Source: a virus. Taken from it: a stretch of DNA of 64,000 nucleotides. This document shows positions 18,111 to 28,509 of this stretch, in pieces; position 1 is the stretch's first letter; every line of letters starts with the position of its first letter. Under the pieces are notes generated by a model. The model saw nothing but the letters and a program-made list of their open reading frames with translations. It had not been told where the DNA came from and made no database searches. Both the position numbers and the translations under genes were made by a program. The stretch covers positions 124,001-188,000 of IMG/VR virus record IMGVR_UViG_3300030117_007612. One strand, written 5' to 3'.

Positions 18111-18437
18111 ATGTCGGATGATTTGCAACCCATTATTATCGATTTTAACGAGTGCTCGAATGACACCTTAAACGAAAGTTTTTTAAAAATGTTTGGGTTT
18201 GCTGTCAAGAGTATTCTTAAGTACATGTTCAATGATTCCCCGATCCCTGTAAAAATTAAGGGCCACCCCACTCAGGTTAAATCGTTCGTAAACGCTCTTG
18301 CGCAAGAAAAAAGATATTTGGATTCCTACAAGCAGTTTGGACTAGACGATCCAAGAACTCTCCAAGATAAGTCAATTCTAACCCAATCAGTTAGAAAATT
18401 TGAAAGAGCAACGGGGCTAAAGTGGCCCTTTAAATAG
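18111..18437 (+). CDS. Tail protein of unknown function before the tape measure gene
   Basis: This 108-residue protein starts 'MSDDLQPIIIDFNECSND' and has a central helical stretch 'FLKMFGFAVKSILKYMF', then 'QVKSFVNALAQEKRYLDSY'. No named domain is recognised. It ends 10 bases before the tape measure gene and has an AGGAG site. Proteins in this slot are commonly tape-measure chaperones in long-tailed phages, which is a plausible but unproved role here. Confidence 0.5.
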   Translation: MSDDLQPIIIDFNECSNDTLNESFLKMFGFAVKSILKYMFNDSPIPVKIKGHPTQVKSFVNALAQEKRYLDSYKQFGLDDPRTLQDKSILTQSVRKFERATGLKWPFK

Positions 18438-18447
18438 GAGCTAGTAA

Positions 18448-21126
18448 ATGTCGCAAATCTTTACTAAAGAAGAATTAGAAAGAACCCAAGAGCTTCTAAG
18501 CGCTTTAGAAGAGATCAAGAAAGCGAAAAAAGAAGGCGCTCAATTAGAGCAAAAACAGCTTGATCTTCTAGCGCAACACAATATCGCTGAATCGGAAGTG
18601 AACAAGTCGCTAAACGAACAGCGCGTCATTCTCCGAGAAATATTGGGCCTTCGTGAGAAGAACTCAACAGAAATTCAAGAGCGAATAGACCAGCTTAATA
18701 CACAGAAAGGAATTTTAGAGGCCCATAAAAAAAGCTTTGAAGACCTTGTTGATTTAGCAGAGGTGAATAAAGAAATAGAAGCCTCTAAGTTGGCTAAAAT
18801 TGAAGACCAGTATAAACAAGGTCAGCTGACTTACGCACAGTACCTGCAACAAATTAGGGCTGCAAAAGCTGACTTAGAAGTTGCTACTGAAAAGCTAGAT
18901 GTTTTAAATGAACAAGCAGATGCCGGCACAAGAGTTGGCAACACTCTGGCTCGTGTTTTGGGTATAAGCCAAAAAACACACACATCTTTCGCCAAAGATC
19001 TTGTTTTAATGATGTTCCAAGAAAATAGCTTGAAAAAAATGTCTGCGGCGATGGGCGGTTTCGCTGGTATCTTGGACAGTATTGGAAACAAAGGCATTGA
19101 GTCTCTTACTGCTCTCTTCATGGTGGCTGCCAAATTAGCTATATCAATATATGATGTAGGGGTAAATCTTCGAATGACAACCGGGATGAGTGCCGCTATG
19201 GCAACTGAAGCACAGAATGTGGCCAAGAGTTTTGTCGAGCTAGGTTACACCACAGAACAAGTACAGGAATCATTTTCGGAGCTTTTCACAACCGTGAGTG
19301 AGTTTTCAATGATGACTCCAGCAGCAAGAGCACAGATACAAGATTTAGCCATGGCAGCGCAAAAAGCGGGTGTTTCTTTTGGCGACTTCTCTAAAGCAAC
19401 GCAGGTCAGCGGTAGAATAATGGGCCTTTCAGGTGTGGCGGCCGCTGAGAATGCAGCACAATTAGGACATTACGCAGCTTCGATTGGAATGGTTCCTTCA
19501 ACTATCATTGGAGCGATGGACTCGGTAGTCCCCTCAATTGCAGCGATGGGTAAAGGCATGGGCAAAGAAATGAGAGCCTTGACCCGTATTCAGAAAGCAA
19601 CAGGAATTGAAATGCAAAGATTAATTTCAATTAGTGATCAATTTGATACATTTGAGGGATCAGCGAAAGCTGTAGGTAGCCTAAACGCCATGCTTGGTGG
19701 AGACTTTGTAAACGCACTAGATCTTATGATGGCGAGAAGCCCGTCAGAAAGATTTATGATGTTAAAAGATGCTTTAGATGCTGCAGGTAAATCTTTCGAT
19801 ACAATGGCTTACTTTGAAAAGAAAGCGATAGCTGAAGCCATAGGGTTCTCTTCTGTTGGTGAATTGGCTATGATGATGCGCGGCGAATTTGACCTTCTCG
19901 GAGAAACGGCCAACAAAACCTCTGAAGATTGGGCCAAGTATTATCGGGAACAACAACAACTTAAAGACTTTATGTCCGAGTTGAGAACAATTGCTATTGA
20001 GCTAGCACCAGACATGGTTAAGTTAGCCAAAGGATTTGCAAAATTTATACATTGGGTCAAACAGCCAGATAACTTAAAAATGATGAAGGGTATGATTTTC
20101 GCCATGATAGGCATGAAAGTCGCCTCTTTTGGCCTTGCTGCTGCGCAGACAGCCGCAGCCTTAAGCTCAGGAAAAATGTACTTCACAATCGGCCTCCTCG
20201 CAGGTGCACTTGGTGGATTAGCTTATCTTATGTTTGAGAAACCTTGGGCTTCTAACATGGTTGAGGGATTTTTTAAATTTGCGGCCGCAATATTTATATT
20301 AGGAAAAGTAGGAGACGTGGCAGGAAAAGGCCTAGCGAAGATGACTATGCCGCTGTTGGGCATAGGCGCAGCTGCAGTCTTGATGGGCGGCGGAATCGCC
20401 CTTGCAACATTAGGAATATCCAAGATGATCTCCTCATTTGCAGGCTTGGGAGAAGCCGCGGGACCAGCAGCATGGGCTGTCGGGGCCCTGATGCTTGGGT
20501 TCGTCCTCCTCGTTGGCACATTGGCAGCGATAGCCATAGCCGCAGCGCCGGCGGTTCCACTAATTTTCATGCTTGGCGCCGCCGTCGGACTAATAGGCTT
20601 GGGAATTGGCCTTGCCGCAGCAGGAATGTCTTTATTTGTTGGAGCGCTGAGTGAATTGTTTACAAATATTAATCCTTTGGACTTAGCAGTGGGTATCGGC
20701 GCCATGGCCGCGGCCCTACCACTCCTTGCTTATGCTGCTGGAATAGCCATCCTGCCACTGGGCGGCCTTGCTGGGGCATTCCTTGGCTTAGCCGGCGGCG
20801 TTGTAGCGCTTACTGCTGCCCTTGGAAAGCTAGAAAAACTAGAAGGCTTCCCCAACCTGCAGGCGGCAATAGTCCAAAAAGTGATGGCGGTAACTGTGGG
20901 CGCCGGCGAAGCGGGCGGTCGTGCCGCCGCGGCAGCCGTTGTGACCGCTGGTACTGCTGCCAGATCTCTTCCCGGCGCGCCGAGTACCCGCACCGCAGCA
21001 GGGGCAGGCACCGGTAATATCGTGGTTCAATTAGATCGACAAGGAACAATAGACTTCTTGGGAGGCAAGCCAGTTACATATGAACATCTTGAAGGCCGTA
21101 TCAAGCAAGGTACCGGTACTGGGTGA
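18448..21126 (+). CDS. Tail tape measure protein
   Basis: This 892-residue protein has a long coiled-coil N-terminal third (heptad-rich, 'LSALEEIKKAKKEGAQLEQK'), an Ala/Gly/Met-rich middle, and a strongly hydrophobic stretch at about residues 545-790 that would span membranes. The C-terminal tail is Gly/Ala-rich. Length, coiled coil and hydrophobic segments are typical of tape measure proteins, which set tail length and leave the tube during DNA injection. It lies between hub and baseplate genes. At ~1.5 angstrom per residue of extended helix, 892 residues would suit a tail on the order of 130 nm; this is a rule-of-thumb estimate. Confidence 0.8.
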   Translation: MSQIFTKEELERTQELLSALEEIKKAKKEGAQLEQKQLDLLAQHNIAESEVNKSLNEQRVILREILGLREKNSTEIQERIDQLNTQKGILEAHKKSFEDLVDLAEVNKEIEASKLAKIEDQYKQGQLTYAQYLQQIRAAKADLEVATEKLDVLNEQADAGTRVGNTLARVLGISQKTHTSFAKDLVLMMFQENSLKKMSAAMGGFAGILDSIGNKGIESLTALFMVAAKLAISIYDVGVNLRMTTGMSAAMATEAQNVAKSFVELGYTTEQVQESFSELFTTVSEFSMMTPAARAQIQDLAMAAQKAGVSFGDFSKATQVSGRIMGLSGVAAAENAAQLGHYAASIGMVPSTIIGAMDSVVPSIAAMGKGMGKEMRALTRIQKATGIEMQRLISISDQFDTFEGSAKAVGSLNAMLGGDFVNALDLMMARSPSERFMMLKDALDAAGKSFDTMAYFEKKAIAEAIGFSSVGELAMMMRGEFDLLGETANKTSEDWAKYYREQQQLKDFMSELRTIAIELAPDMVKLAKGFAKFIHWVKQPDNLKMMKGMIFAMIGMKVASFGLAAAQTAAALSSGKMYFTIGLLAGALGGLAYLMFEKPWASNMVEGFFKFAAAIFILGKVGDVAGKGLAKMTMPLLGIGAAAVLMGGGIALATLGISKMISSFAGLGEAAGPAAWAVGALMLGFVLLVGTLAAIAIAAAPAVPLIFMLGAAVGLIGLGIGLAAAGMSLFVGALSELFTNINPLDLAVGIGAMAAALPLLAYAAGIAILPLGGLAGAFLGLAGGVVALTAALGKLEKLEGFPNLQAAIVQKVMAVTVGAGEAGGRAAAAAVVTAGTAARSLPGAPSTRTAAGAGTGNIVVQLDRQGTIDFLGGKPVTYEHLEGRIKQGTGTG

Positions 21127-21197
21127 ACGCATTTAAAAGACAATTTAAATTAAACAATTATTTGAAAAGATAGTAGTTATAACAGAGGGAGAGAGCC

Positions 21198-22448
21198 ATG
21201 GCAGACGAAACCATACCAAATTTTAATACGAATAAGTACGCCTCGATTACTGGCGAAGTTCATAGAACAAACAGTACTCAGCGCCCGGGCGTGGCCACAT
21301 ATGCATTTAGCGATGGCTCGGATGATCTAGCGAATCTTAAACATTCAATACTTGGGTTCAAACATATCCCATCTGGAAATTCTGTATTTTTTAAAGCCTT
21401 TATAACTCAGTTTAATGAAAATTATGATTCTAGCTGGGAAAAGGCGACCGTGTTTGGTCGACCAGATCCTTTGTTGCAATTTCGCAACACACAAAGGAGC
21501 ATTTCAATCGGCTGGAATATTCCGGCTGCCAGTTTAGCTGAGGGCATCGAAAACTTAGAAAAAGTTCAAAACCTTATAAGGTACCAATACCCTTCCTATA
21601 ACACAACTACTGGCCCCGATAAAGATCTAGCGTACAATGCACTAGGCATGACGTCGCCACCGTTAGTGCGGCTAAAGTTTACCAACATGATAACCAACGC
21701 AGGCCCAACCAGTCCCACAGTCAGCATCGGTACTCCGCGCAATATGCGCCGGCGCCTAGGTATGCGCGCCGACCGTGCTAGCGGCGCACGTCCGGGAAGT
21801 GTTACATTTGAAACCAGCACCGATACGGGTCTTCTGGGTGTTATTTCAAGCATCACGGTTAACCATCATGTCGAAGGAGATGCTGGCGTTTTCCATGGCG
21901 ATGGAGCTATTGTTCCAAAGCTGATAGAAATAACTATGGAATTTAATCCGATTCACGAAGGCCTTCTTGGTTGGAACATGTCATCTGACAAGTGGGTTCC
22001 TGAGCGCGATAGCAACGGCAATGCCCTTCCTTCGCATAGATTACACAAATCCACCGCGATGGGTGGTTTTTCAGATTTCGACAAATCCAGATATGCTGGG
22101 TATGCCGGCAACAAGATGCAAACTTCGTTGGCTGCCCATTCTTCATTCCCGTACGGAATAGGTCCAGATTTTGATCCAATGCTGCAAGGGGAGACTCTCG
22201 ATGCCATGGCTAGCGCCCAAAGTGATAGGGTTGCCCTTCTTCAGGAGCGTGCTGATAAAGAAGCCGCCCGGCAAATTGCCCAAGTCAGGCATGCTGGCTT
22301 CATGGGGGGCGTTTTTAAACGCGCCGATGCCAAATACTATAATAAAAGAATGCGTGATCCATCTTTGAGAAGAGATCCCTATAGGATGGCGGCAGGTTAT
22401 GCTGCATCCGGATATCCGTCACCCGGCGACGAAGAAGGAGGAGGATAG
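21198..22448 (+). CDS. Tail/baseplate protein, tandem paralogue 1
   Basis: This 416-residue protein shares a core with the next gene: 'LANLKHSILGFKHI', 'FFKAFITQFNENYDSSW', 'VFGRPDP' and 'TQRSISIGWNIPAASLAEG', then 'GLLGVISSITVNHHVEGDAG' and 'VFHGDGAIVPKLIEITMEFN'. The family name is not known to me. The pattern of a beta-rich domain with a variable Arg-rich C-terminus fits a structural tail protein. It sits between tape measure and gp53-like genes, so baseplate or hub location is likely. The start has GAGGGAGAGAG upstream. Confidence 0.6.
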   Translation: MADETIPNFNTNKYASITGEVHRTNSTQRPGVATYAFSDGSDDLANLKHSILGFKHIPSGNSVFFKAFITQFNENYDSSWEKATVFGRPDPLLQFRNTQRSISIGWNIPAASLAEGIENLEKVQNLIRYQYPSYNTTTGPDKDLAYNALGMTSPPLVRLKFTNMITNAGPTSPTVSIGTPRNMRRRLGMRADRASGARPGSVTFETSTDTGLLGVISSITVNHHVEGDAGVFHGDGAIVPKLIEITMEFNPIHEGLLGWNMSSDKWVPERDSNGNALPSHRLHKSTAMGGFSDFDKSRYAGYAGNKMQTSLAAHSSFPYGIGPDFDPMLQGETLDAMASAQSDRVALLQERADKEAARQIAQVRHAGFMGGVFKRADAKYYNKRMRDPSLRRDPYRMAAGYAASGYPSPGDEEGGG

Positions 22449-23756
22449 ATGGCTAACTTATTTGACGCCCTTAAGTATTATACAGACACTGGAGAAATGC
22501 ATTCAATTAGCACTCCGGCAGGTAGTTCTCAATTCCCGGGCATTGCCCCCATGGTCCAGCCATATATGGATGGATCCGATGCCATGGCCAACCTAAAGGG
22601 CTCTATTTTGGGATTTGAACATGTTGGAACAAATACATATATTCCTTTTAAGGCTTTTATCACCAATTTTGTGGAAACTTACAGTTCCGACTGGAATACA
22701 GAGGTTATATTCGGCAGACACGATCCAGTGTACGGCTATAAGAATACAAATAGAGAAATATCTATCGGATGGAAGGTGCCCGCTGCTACATTAAGCGAGG
22801 CAGTAGAAAATTTAGCCAGACTTCAGGTGTTTTTAAAGATGTTATATCCGGGATATAGCGCAACACACCATAGCGCAGGCCCCTCACGCACGCATCTGGT
22901 GCAATCTCCGCTTGTCAGAATGCAGTTTATGAACATGGTTTCAAGACACGCTTCGGGTGATCCGGGAATCAACATTAAAAGTCACCATGGGTACCGTGTC
23001 GTTGGCCCAAGCACGCGCGGTACCGCCCGAGTAAGGTCGGCAATTTCATATGCCAGACAAACTGTCGGCCGCAGCGGAATACAGGGCGGCACACCAACTG
23101 GGCTGTTGGGTGCTATAACCAGCGTCACCGTGAATCTAAATTTAGATACAGATGTTGGTGTTTTTCACGGCCAAGGGGCAATTATACCAAAACTAATAGA
23201 AGTCGATATAACATTTGCTCCAGTTCACGAAATACCGCTTGGATGGGACGAAAACGGAATTATTCGCACCCCCGGTAAAGCGGGCGGCGCGCAATCAGCA
23301 GCTTTTAGTGACGGATCTAGCAATTGGCCATATGGTATAAACGATGGTGAGACTCATTTTCAAGCGGGCCTTACGCAAGATGACATAGATGGTTTAATCA
23401 ATCTCGAACGCGAATTTCGCGATAAAGAAGCTGATATTTTAAATGCTCAAGCGAGATATAATGGATTATTTGGAAGAGCGCTGGCAAAACATGATGCGGC
23501 CGCATGCGCAGGCGGAAGGTGTTCTAACATGAGAGCTTCCGCTGCCAGAGGCGCCGAAGACTATTTCAACAGAAGAGGGAACAGCGAGACTAACCGAAGG
23601 AGCCGAGGCTCTAGTGCTGATTGGCCATACAACCGCGATCATACCGGCCAGAACAACGCGCCGTGGAGTCCCGGCTTTGGAACCAACCCCCAGAATGACT
23701 ACAATACGGCCAATGCAATAAGACGAATACGAAGAAACAAGGCCAATAAAAAATAA
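22449..23756 (+). CDS. Tail/baseplate protein, tandem paralogue 2
   Basis: This 435-residue protein starts directly after the stop of its paralogue. Shared landmarks are 'MANLKGSILGFEHV', 'PFKAFITNFVETYSSDW', 'VIFGRHDP', 'NREISIGWKVPAATLSEA' and 'DVGVFHGQGAIIPKLIEVDI'. The C-terminal 120 residues are Arg/Asn-rich, low-complexity and unlike those of paralogue 1. A tandem duplication with diverged C-termini suggests two related ring or wedge subunits. A GGAGGAGG ribosome site lies in the end of the upstream gene. Confidence 0.6.
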   Translation: MANLFDALKYYTDTGEMHSISTPAGSSQFPGIAPMVQPYMDGSDAMANLKGSILGFEHVGTNTYIPFKAFITNFVETYSSDWNTEVIFGRHDPVYGYKNTNREISIGWKVPAATLSEAVENLARLQVFLKMLYPGYSATHHSAGPSRTHLVQSPLVRMQFMNMVSRHASGDPGINIKSHHGYRVVGPSTRGTARVRSAISYARQTVGRSGIQGGTPTGLLGAITSVTVNLNLDTDVGVFHGQGAIIPKLIEVDITFAPVHEIPLGWDENGIIRTPGKAGGAQSAAFSDGSSNWPYGINDGETHFQAGLTQDDIDGLINLEREFRDKEADILNAQARYNGLFGRALAKHDAAACAGGRCSNMRASAARGAEDYFNRRGNSETNRRSRGSSADWPYNRDHTGQNNAPWSPGFGTNPQNDYNTANAIRRIRRNKANKK

Positions 23757-23768
23757 AGGAAAATTGAG

Positions 23769-24104
23769 ATGGGAAGATATAGCAACAGAACAGTCGTTAC
23801 GAATGACAACGAAGTTTATGACGAATTGAGAGATCGGAGAAAAATCAAAATAGTGGAACACTACAACTCCGCAAATTTAAGACACCCATCTGTATATGAT
23901 CGTTCGTTGGTTAATCTAACCCCGCATGTTTGGACAGCAGGAGACAGGTTCTACAGGCTAGCCGATCAGTTTTACGGCGAAGCAGGTTTATGGTGGATAA
24001 TTGCATGGTTTAATACGGCGCCAACTGAAGCTCACATGTCTCCGGGCGAAGTGATTCATATTCCAACCCCCCTTAGCAGGGTTTATGACATGCTAGGGTA
24101 TTAG
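23769..24104 (+). CDS. Baseplate wedge protein of the T4 gp53 / LysM-like type
   Basis: This 111-residue protein has 'TAGDRFYRLADQFYGEAGLW' followed by 'WIIAWFN' and ends 'GEVIHIPTPLSRVYDMLGY'. This is the LysM-like pattern of gp53 relatives: time/tail domain, a Trp pair, then 'G.VI.IP'. In T4, gp53 joins baseplate wedges. Upstream and downstream genes are tail proteins, which agrees. The ribosome site is AAAGGAAA. Confidence 0.7.
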   Translation: MGRYSNRTVVTNDNEVYDELRDRRKIKIVEHYNSANLRHPSVYDRSLVNLTPHVWTAGDRFYRLADQFYGEAGLWWIIAWFNTAPTEAHMSPGEVIHIPTPLSRVYDMLGY

Positions 24105-24106
24105 TT

Positions 24107-27100
24107 ATGAGTGATAATGGGGCACCAGTTACTTGGTCAAATATCGGGAAGAGATATAACTACGGCGCCGGCGCCGAGAAGCAGAGGCAAACGGCCCGCG
24201 AAGAAACAGAGCGCAAAAATGCGGCACGTGCCCTAGCTGATACATACCAAACAAATCTTTCCACTGCAATCCAAAAGTACAACGGTTCTCCGAATTCTGG
24301 CTATATTGACGAGATTGCAACGGGCGATATGGGCTGGGTTGGCTACTCAGACACGCTAGCGAAAACACGGGAACAAGTTACAGCATTAGGCATACCCGAG
24401 ACAGAATCCCCACATAAAGAACTCATAGACGCAGAGAAAACCCTCGCTGCCTATGATGAAACCGTAGCCAAAAGCAACAAGGCCATGGAAGACGCAGGAA
24501 TCAAGATGCTTAAGCCCGGAGAGCAACCATCTGAAGGTTATGTTCCTGCGCCTTTGTATCCGGCTTGGTATGGGGAAAAAGGCCGCCCAATGGCTGCGGC
24601 TATGGGTCTTGCGCCAAAAACGCGCCCGTCCACGGCCGCCACCGGTGCACCGGCCGGATCCCGCGCGGCATCAGGTGTTGCCGGGACAGTTGCCACGAAG
24701 ACATACGGACAACAACAGAGATTCAGACAACAGTGCTATTTGTTGAGTCGCATAAAACGTTTTGCAAAATTTAGCGCAACGCTTCATTCCGGATACGTAG
24801 TTGATGAGGTTGATCGTAGTAGAAAATTACCATATTTTGACGGAGTTTCAAATACCTCAATTCCCGTTGTAGGTGAGCCCTTTGGATTAATGAATAAACT
24901 AATCGGGAACTCAAAAAGCGAAGAATTAAATAACCTAACGACAGCACAGATATCGGCATTGATACCGTTACTGAGAATATTTAAGGTACATAGATTGCCG
25001 AATGGTACCGAACGGCATAACGAAATACTTTTTGACACACACGTAACCCGAACCGACATGACAGTCTTTGAAAGTCGCTCTGCCCGCGGTGCCGGATCCG
25101 GCCTAAACAGCTTTGACATAACCTTTGATGGTAGTAACTTTTTTACAGCCAAAAAAGCGATAAAAGCTAAGCTAAGCATGCATTTCGATTCATTTAACGA
25201 CATAATTAGAATTCGAAGGAGCAATTCTGGGCAAACCTTTAGATATGTTGACTTGGCACTAAGAACCAGCAGCGCCTCCGGTGGAAGAAAAGATCCAAAC
25301 CGGGACTCATTTCCTGAAAGCTACAGGATCAAAGTTATTGCTGGTTGGTCAGTACCTAGATCTGGCTTGGATAAGGAGCTGTTTAAAGATCAGGAGTTAA
25401 GAACAGCGATAGAAAACTCTTCTGTGATCTTTAATTTAACAATGGTTTCTCACACATTTAACGTTGATGATCTGGGCAGGGTTACTTTCGATATTGATTA
25501 TATGGCATATATTGATGCGGCTTTTTCAACAAAGTATGCAAATGTTCTAACAAATACCGATTTAATGGAAAAGTACTTAAAAAGAGAGTCCACCCTTAGA
25601 ATAATTTCTAAATCTGACTGTACCTCGGAAGAAAAATCAAAATTGAAAAAAGAATTATCCTTGGAAGCAGAGAGAGACAAAAAGACTGCTTTGAAAACAT
25701 TATTGGAAAAATTAGGAAGCGAAAAAAAGATATTTTACCACATCATACCCATGGCAGCCCTAGATAGTTTTAATAAGCTAGGCCCATGGGCTGAAGACGA
25801 CTCACTTGAGATAGAAGAAGGTGAAAACTTTGTCCAAAATGATGTTGAAAAAGACATCCTTAATATAATAGATGCCTATGATAAAAAGAAAGATTTACCT
25901 GAAAATTTAACTGGATTAATTCGTCGCCCCACATCAAACAAGGAATACATACTGCCCTTCTTTTTTCTTGGCGACTTGCTCGACGCAGGCCTTGGAAACA
26001 TTTCTGAATATACCTCGGACGCACACAATATAGCATCAGGCAATCCGGATGTTGATGGAGATTTTCTATCTTTTTCTCACTCCTTCCAAGGTTTAAGAAT
26101 TCTGACCGGAGATATCGAATTAGTGGAACCAAAAACAGGCGCAATTTACAGGGCCAACATGGCAGACGTCCCGGTATCTATTGATTATTTTGTGGAATGG
26201 TTTATGGGCAAAGTAATCTCGAAAGGCGGAGAGCCTGAATATCCATTGAGTAATTTTGTCAAAGACTTGATGAATAGTATTCTTACAACTGCTGGGGATG
26301 CCGAGTGTTTTGGATCTTCAGCAATTTCAAAAGTTCATGCCCGAGTCAGTTATCTTTCTGGGCTAGCCTCAGTTCGAGGCGCCGACCCGGCCACCATGGC
26401 AGCATCCAAATCCGGCATGAAAAGAATCGACATAGATGAAATAACCCAAAAAGGTTCACGGGCTCTGATTAGAACCTCAGATTCCGTAGATAAACTGGCC
26501 ACAGAAAGCAAACCGACATACCAATATATTGTATTTTATGCTTCTCGGGCCTATCCCCACAGCAGACAAGGTCATTATGTGAACGATGCCCAAGTCGGTA
26601 TTCCTCATTTTGAAATCGGCCGCGGCGAGGGTATGGTTAAAAATATACAATTTCAAAAAGCCGAACAGAAATATTTCAAAGAAATGATGCTTGAACAAGA
26701 GGGTTACGAAGGCTTGGCTCAAGTTAGGGAACCCTATGCTGTAACGATTACCATGTTTGGCAATTTAAATTATTTTCCGGGATCGTACATATATGTTGAC
26801 CCACGCGGTTTGGGTTCAATGATGGGATCACCACAAGATGATAAAGGAGACGATGGGTATGGCAGTCTCGCTTGGCAGCTCGGAATGGGCGGATATTATA
26901 TGATTACAAAGACCGCCAGTAAAATCACAAGCGGAATATACGAAACAACGCTATATGCCACATGGGTTGCACGAGGCGCCCGCCATGATCCTGAATTGGC
27001 GCCGTCTGTGATGGCCGAAGCGGCAGAAGACTGCGAATCTCTACCAAAACCAATTGTCAATGTTAGCCTCGTCGAAAGAGGAAAGTTCGACCAGATCGGC

Positions 27101-27202
27101 ATCTTCGTGTCGCCCAACGAGGCAAAGCCCGGCGATGTTGTTGGGTACGTCGAAAATTCGAGAACAGGCGAGAAGCGGTATACGCGCCTGCCCGATGAAT
27201 AG
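24107..27202 (+). CDS. Large tail/baseplate-region protein (1031 aa)
   Basis: The first ~200 residues are polar, helical and Ala/Thr-rich with no clear fold. The rest is mixed, with 'FNDIIRIRRSNSGQTFRYVD', a repeated 'FNVDDLGRVTFDIDYMAYID' and near the end 'VTITMFGNLNYFPGSYIYVD' followed by 'GGYYMITKTASKITSGIYET'. That last block resembles the closing strands of baseplate or hub proteins that build a tube-like domain. No catalytic motif is seen. It lies directly after the gp53-like gene with a 2-base gap and no strong ribosome site, so translation may be coupled. A virion role is inferred from position. Confidence 0.5.
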   Translation: MSDNGAPVTWSNIGKRYNYGAGAEKQRQTAREETERKNAARALADTYQTNLSTAIQKYNGSPNSGYIDEIATGDMGWVGYSDTLAKTREQVTALGIPETESPHKELIDAEKTLAAYDETVAKSNKAMEDAGIKMLKPGEQPSEGYVPAPLYPAWYGEKGRPMAAAMGLAPKTRPSTAATGAPAGSRAASGVAGTVATKTYGQQQRFRQQCYLLSRIKRFAKFSATLHSGYVVDEVDRSRKLPYFDGVSNTSIPVVGEPFGLMNKLIGNSKSEELNNLTTAQISALIPLLRIFKVHRLPNGTERHNEILFDTHVTRTDMTVFESRSARGAGSGLNSFDITFDGSNFFTAKKAIKAKLSMHFDSFNDIIRIRRSNSGQTFRYVDLALRTSSASGGRKDPNRDSFPESYRIKVIAGWSVPRSGLDKELFKDQELRTAIENSSVIFNLTMVSHTFNVDDLGRVTFDIDYMAYIDAAFSTKYANVLTNTDLMEKYLKRESTLRIISKSDCTSEEKSKLKKELSLEAERDKKTALKTLLEKLGSEKKIFYHIIPMAALDSFNKLGPWAEDDSLEIEEGENFVQNDVEKDILNIIDAYDKKKDLPENLTGLIRRPTSNKEYILPFFFLGDLLDAGLGNISEYTSDAHNIASGNPDVDGDFLSFSHSFQGLRILTGDIELVEPKTGAIYRANMADVPVSIDYFVEWFMGKVISKGGEPEYPLSNFVKDLMNSILTTAGDAECFGSSAISKVHARVSYLSGLASVRGADPATMAASKSGMKRIDIDEITQKGSRALIRTSDSVDKLATESKPTYQYIVFYASRAYPHSRQGHYVNDAQVGIPHFEIGRGEGMVKNIQFQKAEQKYFKEMMLEQEGYEGLAQVREPYAVTITMFGNLNYFPGSYIYVDPRGLGSMMGSPQDDKGDDGYGSLAWQLGMGGYYMITKTASKITSGIYETTLYATWVARGARHDPELAPSVMAEAAEDCESLPKPIVNVSLVERGKFDQIGIFVSPNEAKPGDVVGYVENSRTGEKRYTRLPDE

Positions 27203-27213
27203 GAGAATAAAAA

Positions 27214-28509
27214 ATGGCAAAATCATTTAAAGGATCAAATCGATTAGTAAACGCACGGGGTATATTCAATGAAAAAACCATATACAACACAGACAACCTG
27301 TTGATAGACTATTCAGAAAGATATGCAAATTTTGTATTTTTCAATTTGTATGAATTTCAACTGTATGGTAGGGTTGCCAGATTGCCCGCCCCTATAATTT
27401 TGAGACCAAAAGCGCTTACCGGACCCTCACTCAAAAGCCTTGAATCCCGCAGTGAATCACAAATACGATTGGTTAATTTTGTTGCTGATGCTTTTGCAGA
27501 CTTTAAAGCAGCTTTTAGAAAAAAACAATATAAAGGTGAATTAGCCACCAATGAAACATTTTTAAGTAATATTGTGCCATACAAGGGTCACATAAGTGCA
27601 GACGCAGAGTACGCCAAACATCGACAAAATATTTTTAATGCAATAAATCAGCATGTTTTTGATAAAAATTTACAAATTAAAAATTTTCAAGATTTTATGA
27701 GAACTGTAGAGGGTTTATTTTATCAATTCGCCGACAAAATACCTGTCACTCGATCTGGTTTTATAAAAAGCAGATTCTGTTCGCCCTTGGTTAGTGGGCT
27801 GGTGGTCGAAATATCAAGCTTAAACTATGACGACGATCAAAGAAAGTTTGATGCATTTATTTCTAGTCCCAATTTTGAATTTTATTTAAACAATGCGCGC
27901 GAACACGGATTCTATGTTGACGCATCTGCGCCATGGCGAATGATTGCAGATCTTGGATCGACCCAGATGGAAAGATATATGGAGAATTACGATGTGCGAC
28001 CGGCTGTAAATAGTGATCTAGAGCATGTTGACATTGTGCTCACATCATATTATGATATAGCAGCACCGGACGGATTTGAGTTGCTTATTACAACGCTTGT
28101 GGGCATGTATAATTCTTTTGTTGGTCTTAATCCTTATGATACTGAGCCCTTTATGTGTTCGAATGGTGAAACGATGATTAGGGGCATAACACGCAAAGAG
28201 ATAACGATTCAATATGCTACCAAGCTTTATTCAACTCATTACTGGCTGTGGTTGTATCTTAGATTGAGAAATATCGAATCAAATTCAATCTTAAATGAAG
28301 AGAATTTACACATTTTATACAACAATCTTTCAAAAATGGTTGACAAACTACCCATTAGGGATATATTATGGATGATGGAGATTGCAATTTGTGACGTTTC
28401 CGGTGAATCTGGATCCTATCATAATTTTGCTAAAGGTCTGACCCAAGAAGAGCAATATAAACTAAACATGGCAATTTATAGGGGTGCACGTGATATTTCA
28501 AGCTATTGA
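27214..28509 (+). CDS. Tail-region structural protein of unknown function
   Basis: This 431-residue soluble protein has 'NLYEFQLYGRVARLPAPIIL' near the start and an acidic, aromatic-rich helical body ending 'KLNMAIYRGARDISSY'. No domain is recognised. It is the last gene of the virion block and overlaps the DNA polymerase gene by 26 bases, physically linking the two modules. A TAGGAGAA site precedes the ATG. Virion location is inferred from neighbours only. Confidence 0.45.
   Translation: MAKSFKGSNRLVNARGIFNEKTIYNTDNLLIDYSERYANFVFFNLYEFQLYGRVARLPAPIILRPKALTGPSLKSLESRSESQIRLVNFVADAFADFKAAFRKKQYKGELATNETFLSNIVPYKGHISADAEYAKHRQNIFNAINQHVFDKNLQIKNFQDFMRTVEGLFYQFADKIPVTRSGFIKSRFCSPLVSGLVVEISSLNYDDDQRKFDAFISSPNFEFYLNNAREHGFYVDASAPWRMIADLGSTQMERYMENYDVRPAVNSDLEHVDIVLTSYYDIAAPDGFELLITTLVGMYNSFVGLNPYDTEPFMCSNGETMIRGITRKEITIQYATKLYSTHYWLWLYLRLRNIESNSILNEENLHILYNNLSKMVDKLPIRDILWMMEIAICDVSGESGSYHNFAKGLTQEEQYKLNMAIYRGARDISSY

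Noticed and set aside
20223-20705. Minus-strand Ala/Pro-rich ORF of 160 codons in the tape measure gene
   Set aside because: It is the complement of an Ala/Gly-rich hydrophobic coding stretch and has the low complexity expected of a shadow.
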